DNA of 64,000 nucleotides from Acanthamoeba sp. SK_2022b (Eukaryota > Discosea > Longamoebia > Acanthamoebidae): positions 1 through 64,000 of the forward strand of contig JANDJZ010000015.1 in NCBI GenBank assembly GCA_027943245.1, in the 5' to 3' direction. Positions within the stretch are counted from its first letter, which is position 1, and the number at the start of each line of letters is the position of its first letter. Position numbers and translations under genes: made by a program. The notes below the pieces were generated by a model that saw only the letters and a list, made by a program, of their open reading frames with translations, made no database searches and had not been told where the DNA came from. Positions 54,551 to 64,000 of the stretch are shown here, piece after piece.

Positions 54551-56202
54551 ATGAAGGTGACTGCAAGCGCCTTCCTGCTCCTCTTCTCCTGCCTGCTCGT
54601 GGCTTCGGCCCTGGCACAGGGCCCTCGCGGTAACTCTGGTGGTCCCCCATCTGGCGGCTTTTCCAACGCAGGCAATCGTCCTGGCAACTCTGGTGGCCCT
54701 GGTGGCAGCGGTCCAACGGGTGCCTCTGGCGGTCCTGCTCAGTCCGGCGATTCCAACAACGCCGGTGGAAACACTCCTGCTTCTGGCGGAACGCCGCCAG
54801 GCAACGCTGGCGGTGGTGGCAACGCTGGCTCTCCTCCTGGCCACTCCGGCAATACGCCCGTCTCGGGCAGCGGCGGCCCTGGTGCTACCGGCGCCACACC
54901 TCCTGGCCCGTCTGGTGGTTCACCGACCGGCGGCGGTCCTGCCTCTGATGGAGCCGGCACGCCGACTGGCGTAGATTCTGGCAGCTCCAACAATGCTGGC
55001 GCCCCTCCTGGCCACTCTGGTGGTCCCAACAACGCCGGCGGTCCTCCTGGCCACTCTGGTGATTCTCCGACCGGCGGCGATCCTGCCTCTCCTGGTGGAG
55101 CCGGTACACCTGCCGGCACCTCTAGCGGTCCGCAGTCTGGAGGGGACAACAACTCTGGCTCTCCTCCTAGTCACTCTGGCGATACGCCCGTCTCGGGCAG
55201 CGGCGGCCCAGGGGCTCCCGGCGCGGCTCCTCCTGGCCAGTCTGGTGGTGCTCCGAATGGTGGAGATCCTGTCAGCTCCAACAATGCTGGCACTCCGCCA
55301 GGCAACTCTGGTGGTCCCAAAAACGCCGGCGGCCCTACTGGCTCCTCTGGTGATTCTTCCACCGGTGGAGATCCTGCTTCTGGCAGTTCCAACAACGCCG
55401 GTACCCCTCCTGGCCACCCCGGCGGTGTCGACAACGCTGGCGGTGGTCCAGCCTCTGGTGGAGCCGGTATTCCTGCCGACAACGCCAGCTCTCCTCCTGG
55501 CCACTCTGGCGATACCCCCGTCACTGGTAGCAGCGGCCCTGGAGCTAGTGGCAACGCCCCCGGGCATTCTGGGACATCTCCTACAGGCAGTAATACTGCT
55601 TCAAGCGGTCCCAACACTGGCGTTCCGGGCAACTCTGGCGGTTCCCAGACCGGAGGTGCCAACAACGCCGGCTTTCCTCCTTCTTATGGCGGAGCAGGTA
55701 CGCCTCCAGGCAACGCTGGCGGCTCTCGGCCCGGTAGTCCGGGCGACAACCCTGGCAGAGTTCCTCCTGGCGGGCCGAATGGCGGTCAACCACCAAGCAA
55801 CACTGGCACCGGGCCCAGCGCAGGCGGAGGAGGCTCATCCGGCGGTGCAACCGGCCCATCCCAAGGCTTGCCGGGTGGCATCCCGCCTGGTACGGGGACC
55901 ACACCTACCGCGACGGACGATCTAGAGACAGTTCTTGGCAGCATCGGCGGTAATAACAGTACGTCTTCCCTCTCCTTTGGCCTGCTTCTGCACCAAGCCG
56001 GTTGACGGACCTGCAACTCGACCATAAAATAGTGATGAGCGCCGCCAGCCTCCAGGGGATCAGCGAAGCGGCTCGTGGTTTCAGCAGGGATCCGCCGGAC
56101 GTGCTCAAGCTCAACTTCAACTTCAACTTCTTTTTGGTCCTTCATCCTCCCCCTCCTACCAACGCTACACGAGCGGAGCCCTTCTTGTATCGAGGGGTAT
56201 AA
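54551..56202 (+). CDS. Gly/Pro/Ser-rich secreted repeat protein (two-exon family)
   Basis: Exons 54551-55958 and 56033-56202, joined in phase 1; 525 residues. Signal peptide ~1-23 ending Ala-Leu-Ala-Gln. Residues ~24-465 are degenerate tandem repeats rich in Gly, Pro, Ser, Asn and Thr, with recurring Pro-Pro-Gly-His-Ser-Gly, Asn-Asn-Ala-Gly and Asp-Pro-Ala-Ser blocks. Such sequences suit an extracellular, cyst-wall or glycosylated matrix protein (inference). If the intron is not removed the frame ends at 56005. The spliced C-terminus contains Leu-Lys-Leu-Asn-Phe-Asn-Phe-Asn-Phe-Phe-Leu-Val-Leu, resembling the tails of secreted proteins A and B. Confidence 0.72.
54620..55850. repeat. Degenerate coding tandem repeat
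   Basis: Repeat units of mixed length inside the secreted protein gene; the block CTCCTGGCCACTCTGG and close variants recur many times (for example near 54835, 55003, 55042, 55493). DNA similarity between units suggests expansion by unequal exchange or slippage. Confidence 0.8.
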
Positions 56203-56239
56203 ATAAACCCCTTTTTACTCGTGTCATGACCGTTCATGC

Positions 56240-58280
56240 TCATCGCCAATGCTGCGCGCGCAGCAAGTGTTCGCGTAAGCGTTGGATGAAGATGTCACCG
56301 TCCTCCTCGATGAAGGGCCAGTGCGCCGATTTGACCAATACGATGACGTCGCCGTCGGCCTGTTCGGGCGATTGCAGCTCGGCGCCGTCGCCGCCCGCCT
56401 CTGAGGCTATTGGAGTTGTGCGCAGGCGATGGAGGTAGTCCTCGACCAGGGCGCACGGCGCAAGCCGGTCCCACTTGCCGCAGGCCATTGCCACCGGGAC
56501 CGCCACCGCCGGCACCTGCTCGGTGAGATTGACCTGGCGCAGGTCGCTGAACTGGTGGGCCGCCGACTGGATGCCGCATGGCACGAACGTCAGCTTGTCT
56601 CCCATGCCGTACTCCGACGCGACGAAGATGTGGTGTAGCAGCTTGAGGACGAACCCGCCCTTGCGCAGATCGCCGCCCAGGTCGGCCACCGCGCGGCGAA
56701 GCTTGAGCAGCTGCGTGGCATTGGCCAGCGGGAGGACGGTGGACTCGAGCTGCGAGAGGAGCGCGTAGTGGCGCTCTCTTGTGGCCTTGTCGAGGGCCCA
56801 CTGGTGCGCGGCCGCGTGCTGGCGGTCAAAGTCGATGAGCGGCGCGACCAGGAACACCGAGCGCACGAGCTCCGGGTGGTGACGCGCGAGCTGCATGGCC
56901 ACCACGCTGCCCGAGTCGTGGGCCACCAGCGCCACCGCGGGCTGGTGGAACCGGCGACACAGGTAGCGCACCAGCTCCTCGGTGTCTTCCAGCGCCGACG
57001 CCAAATTGATGCGACGCTGCGGTCCCGCGTCATCATCATCAAAATCGCCGAAGCGGTCCTGCCTGTGCGCCTTGCAGCGCCGGCATGGCTTCGTGTCTCT
57101 GACGGAGCTCTGGAGTCGCTGGCTCGAGGAGTCGTCGTGGCCCTCGTCCTCGGCGTCGGCAGAGCGATGGTGGTGGTGATGATGATCGTTCACCGAGGCA
57201 AGCGAGCTCGACGCGCTCGGGGCCGAGACTAGGAAGGTGGACCATTCGCAGCTCTTGCCGCTCCCGTACTGGTCCCAGTAGACCACGACAAAGTCTTTCT
57301 CCTGCGGGCGTCGACGGCGGGGCGGCCACCACCGTTGGCCAGATGTGTGTGAGCCAGGCGGCGGGGTCGCACTGAGCTCAGAGATGACAGTGGGAGAGGG
57401 GGAGGAGGGGCAGCACCAGCGCAGCGAAGCCAGAACGGAAGGGCAGCAGCGGGAGCCCCGGCCCTCCGTGCAAGAGGAGGACGATCGGGTTGGACGCGTC
57501 TTCGGCCCGTATGAGCACGCTCTGCTCCACTCCTACGCTCGCACAGCCCACGCCACGACGGCACAAGACCATAGCACATCACACCGAGTCAGCCATGGCA
57601 AGCGACATCGCTCCTCTCCGTGTGTGATGGCCGTCCACACCTCCGAGCGTGATTGTCTCGAGCGAGGCGATGGCGCGCGGGCCCGCGATCGGGGTCGTGG
57701 CCACCGGGAAGAATGCCCAACAAAACGCCTTGGCCGATCCGGCAGCGATACACAGGCACGGCCAGGGTCAGTCCGCTGCCAGAGTCACGCGCGCATGCAC
57801 GACAGAGTCGTGGTGTGGCCGGGAGTGAGCACGATGGGAGTGCGGCGAACGTACGAAGGCGGAGGCGGCGGCGATAGCGAGACCCAGCACGAGCACGATG
57901 AACATAAGGAACATGCGAGCCCCGACCGATTTGACGCTGTCCGCCAGCGCTCCTCCCACACGGGCCCGTAGGTCTCTCTTGTCTGGGTCGCTGCCTGCTC
58001 GTTCCTTCTTCTTCCTTGTACTGAGGCGACCCGTTGAAGAAGTAGAAGAGGAAGGTGGCCGTCGTGAGGAAGGGACCCGTTGCCTGAGCCCGGCGCCAGC
58101 AATCGAATGGGTGGGTGGCATGTCTGGCGGAATTTCATCTTCGCGATTCTTCGATTCTATCTCTTCAGTAGTCGCAGATGTGGGCACGTGGGCTGCGCCA
58201 CTCCCCTGGTCTTGTGCCCCGCCGGACAGCCCCACGACGCCACCTGCAGGTTCCATCTCGGCTGTAATTTTCTGTTTCAT
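56240..58280 (-). CDS. Membrane-anchored alpha/beta hydrolase, prolyl-aminopeptidase-like, with Asp at the nucleophile site
   Basis: Exons (minus) 57789-58280, 57641-57728, 57417-57532 and 56240-57301; 585 residues. A Ser/Arg/Lys-rich N-terminus precedes a transmembrane helix (Met-Phe-Leu-Met-Phe-Ile-Val-Leu core, ~residues 130-150). The hydrolase part has His-Gly-Gly-Pro-Gly (oxyanion region), Tyr-Trp-Asp-Gln-Tyr-Gly-Ser-Gly-Lys-Ser and a His-rich, acidic insert. The elbow normally reading Gly-His-Ser-Trp-Gly is Ala-His-Asp-Ser-Gly, so Asp replaces the nucleophilic Ser. Later Gly-Lys-Trp-Asp-Arg-Leu and Ser-Ala-His-Trp-Pro-Phe supply the Asp and His. Asp nucleophiles occur in epoxide hydrolases and dehalogenases. 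The first intron is fitted by phase only. Confidence 0.75.
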
Positions 58281-58445
58281 TTTTATAAATTTCTTTTTCA
58301 AGTCGACAGAAATATGCTCACCAATTTCGGCGGAATTATGGGCCACTACCAGACGGGTACTGCGGGAGAGCAAGTACACGACTTTTTATGAGCACTGCCC
58401 CCAACCTTGCAACAAGATAAGTTCACCCTTCAAACACGATAAAGC

Positions 58446-59421
58446 ATGAGCGTACCCCTGGTAATCACAGCTGTGGAGGGCGAGGAGAAGGAACGAACCA
58501 AGGTCGAGAGACGCAATGCACCTGAGCACGTCGTGGCAGTCGATGGCACTGAACAGAGCGAAAGGTACAGAGACCCCCCTCTCTTTCTTGTCCTCTCACT
58601 CTCCTCTTTCTTTGTCGCCCCATTTGAGCTTCGTCTTCCCATGGTGCTCGTGCCGTGGGCAGCGCGTTTGAGTGGGCATGCGAGACCCTCCCTAAAGACC
58701 ACACGCTGGTGCTAGTCCATGGAGTGCGCAAGCCCGAGTTCCGGGTGGAGAGCATGCCCGACGGCGATGGTGCTCCCCGCTGGCTCGCTTCTCCAACTAA
58801 TGTCGAGGTTCGTCTGAGACACCGAGAACTGATCGCTTGTGCGTGTGTCAACTTGTGCAGCCAAGTGGATGCAGAAGCAGCGCGACAGAGCCTTTGAGGA
58901 GTACGAGTTCATGCAGAGCGCGAAGATCATGCACCGCTACGCGCGCCTATGTCGCCAGCACGAGGTGCGCACACAATCGCCCTGGTGTGTGTCGGGACAC
59001 ACCGCGGATCTTAGCCCCACGTTTACTTCTCTCCTTCTTTCTCTCAATCCCTCTCTTGCTTGCCCAGCGCAAATGTGAGTGGATGACCGTGCCCTACCGC
59101 TCGCAGTCCGAGTTGAGCGACAACATCTGCGCCGCCGCCCACAGGGTAAACCCGCCATCCCAATACTACAACACAAAGATCGGAGCAGGGACAGCCTCAC
59201 CCCTTACCCATCTCTCTCTCTCTCTCTCAGCGAGACATCTCCAACATCATCTGCGGCTCGCGCGGTCTCGGCACCCTGGAAAGGTGCGCCCGCTCCTGTG
59301 TTCGTGGTGCGGACGAGTGGCACTGACTGCGTCTTTGTGGTTTGGCAGGGCTCTCCTGGGCTCAACCAGCAGCGGGCTCGTGCACAACTGCCCGGCCAAC
59401 GTGACCGTCATCAGAGAGTAG
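58446..59421 (+). CDS. Universal stress protein (USP) domain protein
   Basis: Six exons: 58446-58564, 58663-58807, 58866-58964, 59068-59145, 59231-59283, 59349-59421; 188 residues. The USP fold starts with Leu-Val-Ile-Thr-Ala-Val and a strand Leu-Val-Leu-Val-His-Gly. The C-terminal nucleotide-binding signature is Ile-Cys-Gly-Ser-Arg-Gly-Leu-Gly then Leu-Leu-Gly-Ser-Thr-Ser-Ser-Gly-Leu-Val, ending in Cys-Pro-Ala-Asn-Val. The complete motif suggests ATP binding. It is divergent from the alpha/beta hydrolase and convergent with the NO66-like gene (85 bp between stops). Some splice sites (for example 58865) are chosen by phase. Confidence 0.85.
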
Positions 59422-59506
59422 GAGTCGTCTGGGTGTGTGCGAGTGTGAGAGACATGTGAATAAAGAAGGCGTCCGGAGGTCTATTGCGGAACTCGAGGTG
59501 GCGCGT

Positions 59507-62552
<3,046 letters not shown>

Positions 62553-62659
62553 CTTGGCCGCACAAGTGAAACCGGCAGGCACGCAAAATAGTTCTCAGAA
62601 AACCTTAACCTATTTGAGGACAGAGATCTCCAGGGGAAGATCTTCATGTAAAAAAGTTG

Positions 62660-64000
62660 ATGGAGAGCACCGGCCACGAGGCGCTGCCGTCGGAGCCTGC
62701 CTTCGTGTCCACCCTCATTTCTCTCGTGGTCTTGCGCAATGCGGAGGGCAAGTTCGCGTCTACCCATGAACGCGACGGGTGGTATCTTCCCGCTGGCCGG
62801 TGCACCCTCCTCTTGTGACGTTGTGATGGGGCCTATTTGTTGGTAACACGCTCACGCCGGGGCAGAGTGGATGCTGGTGAGGGCTTCGCGACCGGAGCTA
62901 TTCGGGAGGCTCTTGAAGAGGCTGGTACCGACCCTTGTCGTTGTCAGTTTCTTTGCATGCTGTTGGTGTCTTACCTCTTGTTGGCGCAGGTGTTCCCGTG
63001 ACCCTGACGGGCATCATGCGGATTGAGCACTCACCAGGCATGAAGTACGACGTATCTTTGTTCAATCGCCGTAAGGGCAGCGCCTTCTTCTAACGAGTCC
63101 CCTTCACTCCCGGTTCCTCCAAAGAGGGGCGCGCTTGCGCGTGATCTACGGGGCGGCGCCTGCTGACGACACGCCTCTCAAAAGCGTGCCCGACCACGAG
63201 GTGCTCGAGGCTAAATGGTACCTAACGTCCGTTGTTCTGAACGTTCTGGATGAGCTCTGATGACGCCACACACACGCACACGCACAACGCTCGATCCTCA
63301 GGCTCACTGTAGACGAGCTGACAGGACGGCACCTGCGCTCAAAGGGTACCCTCACTGCTGGCTACCACTGGTTCGTGAGAGCGCCGCCCGCTGATGATGC
63401 ATGTGCGACTGCTGGTTGCCGCACAGAGGTCAAGTCAATCTTCAAGTGGGCGCAATCAGGAACGAGGCTCTTCCCCACCTCTCTGCTCGAGTCAGAGGTT
63501 TGTGGCTACCCTAGCAGGCTCCCTTCGATTCGCTGAACTCGATCGAGATCGCCAGTTTGTGTTCGTGCCCTTACCACGCTCCTTTATCACCCTCGTAGGA
63601 CAGCGATACGGTGAACCACTACAAGGCGCAAGTGCATCTCGTGACCGCTGTTGAGGCCGTGGTTACCGATGGGCAGGGTACACCGGTGTTGGTTCTCATG
63701 AAGGTGGCTTACACAACTAGCACTGTGTTTCACTAACGCAGCTCTTCCTTATGATTTGTTTCCCTCAACCTGCAGGAAGGTATCTTGCGGTTAAGGGCAA
63801 CGGTGGCAAGTGGAATATCCCTTCTGCTGTTCTGGCCCGCCCACGCCAATTCAAACTGGCGGCGGAAGCACTCATACGTAAGTCGACCTCTCCCTCTCTA
63901 CAGGAGAAACCCCCAGCTGACCGTAGACATACTGACTGGGGACGACAGGAGGCGTTGGGTTGCAGCTGGCCGGTGTACTCAAGGTCTTCTACTTTGCTCC
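62660..64000 (+). CDS. Tandem Nudix-domain protein (3' end outside window)
   Basis: Exons 62660-62799, 62866-62924, 62990-63070, 63127-63217, 63302-63345, 63427-63497, 63599-63703, about 63777-63880 and ~63949 onward. The first Nudix box (Gly-Arg-Val-Asp-Ala-Gly-Glu, Arg-Glu-Ala-Leu-Glu-Glu-Ala-Gly) is complete and is assembled across the exon 1-2 splice. A second, Nudix-like fold begins near 63620 (Val-Leu-Val-Leu-Met-Lys, Trp-Asn-Ile-Pro-Ser) but lacks the Glu residues of the box. The architecture recalls NUDT18-like or plant tandem Nudix proteins. The joint between 63703 and 63777 does not fit phase cleanly, so that intron is uncertain. The upstream gene NO66 is divergent, only 107 bp away. 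Confidence 0.7.

Overview
This is a nuclear window from a GC-rich, intron-dense eukaryote. Almost every gene is split by short GT-AG introns (about 45-120 nt) that are T-rich or CA/GT-rich. Intergenic gaps are mostly under 700 bp and both strands are used freely. The protein set (UPF1-like helicase with N-terminal DUF2439 and GRF zinc finger, NO66-type JmjC oxygenase, PARP with WWE, VIT/VWA protein, fungal-type transcription factor middle region, many ankyrin and Rho-GEF genes) suggests a free-living amoebozoan of the Acanthamoeba type. That assignment is inference from gene style and content, not a search result. Gene models were built by hand from reading frame, splice-site phase and domain continuity; exon lists are given in each entry.

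Layout. Bases 1-5866 form a large palindrome: two identical arms (1-1865 and 4002-5866) around a unique spacer. Each arm carries a complete NUDT17-like Nudix gene; the spacer plus right arm carries a two-SH3 protein gene. Then on the minus strand come a GH15 glucoamylase-like gene (5885-8651) and a PARP-WWE gene (9210-12405). A secreted orphan lies on the plus strand (12815-13932). Next are two minus-strand type II membrane glycosyltransferases (14247-16127, GT47/exostosin; 16391-18128, PF03407/GT77 type), a 29-exon ZGRF1-like helicase (18943-25935) and a VIT/VWA protein (26088-30515). On the plus strand follow a transcription-factor-like gene (31208-34854) and a Rho-GEF with PH domain (35098-38663). 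The minus strand then holds a small secreted protein (38759-39150), an F-box/LRR/ankyrin protein (39813-46979), a second small secreted protein (47166-47474) and histidyl-tRNA synthetase (47771-50024). Intronless eIF5 (50531-51934, plus) is followed by a stand-alone DUF2439 gene (52073-52464, minus), a UBA-Arb2/FAM172 gene (52513-54256, minus), a Gly/Pro-rich secreted repeat protein (54551-56202, plus), a membrane-anchored alpha/beta hydrolase (56240-58280, minus), a universal stress protein (58446-59421, plus), the NO66-like oxygenase (59507-62552, minus) and a partial tandem-Nudix gene running off the end (62660-64000, plus).

The genes are unrelated housekeeping, signalling, glycan and DNA-maintenance functions, so this is not an operon-like system. 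The most interesting structure is (i) the perfect inverted duplication with breakpoints at the edge of a CA/GT tract, (ii) a dispersed family of two-exon secreted proteins sharing signal-peptide style, phase-1 intron position, a C-terminal tail and, for two members, a conserved upstream element, (iii) two DUF2439 modules with identical exon sizes, and (iv) several enzymes with altered catalytic residues (PARP, alpha/beta hydrolase, second Nudix domain). I saw no tRNA, rRNA, CRISPR array or intact transposon.
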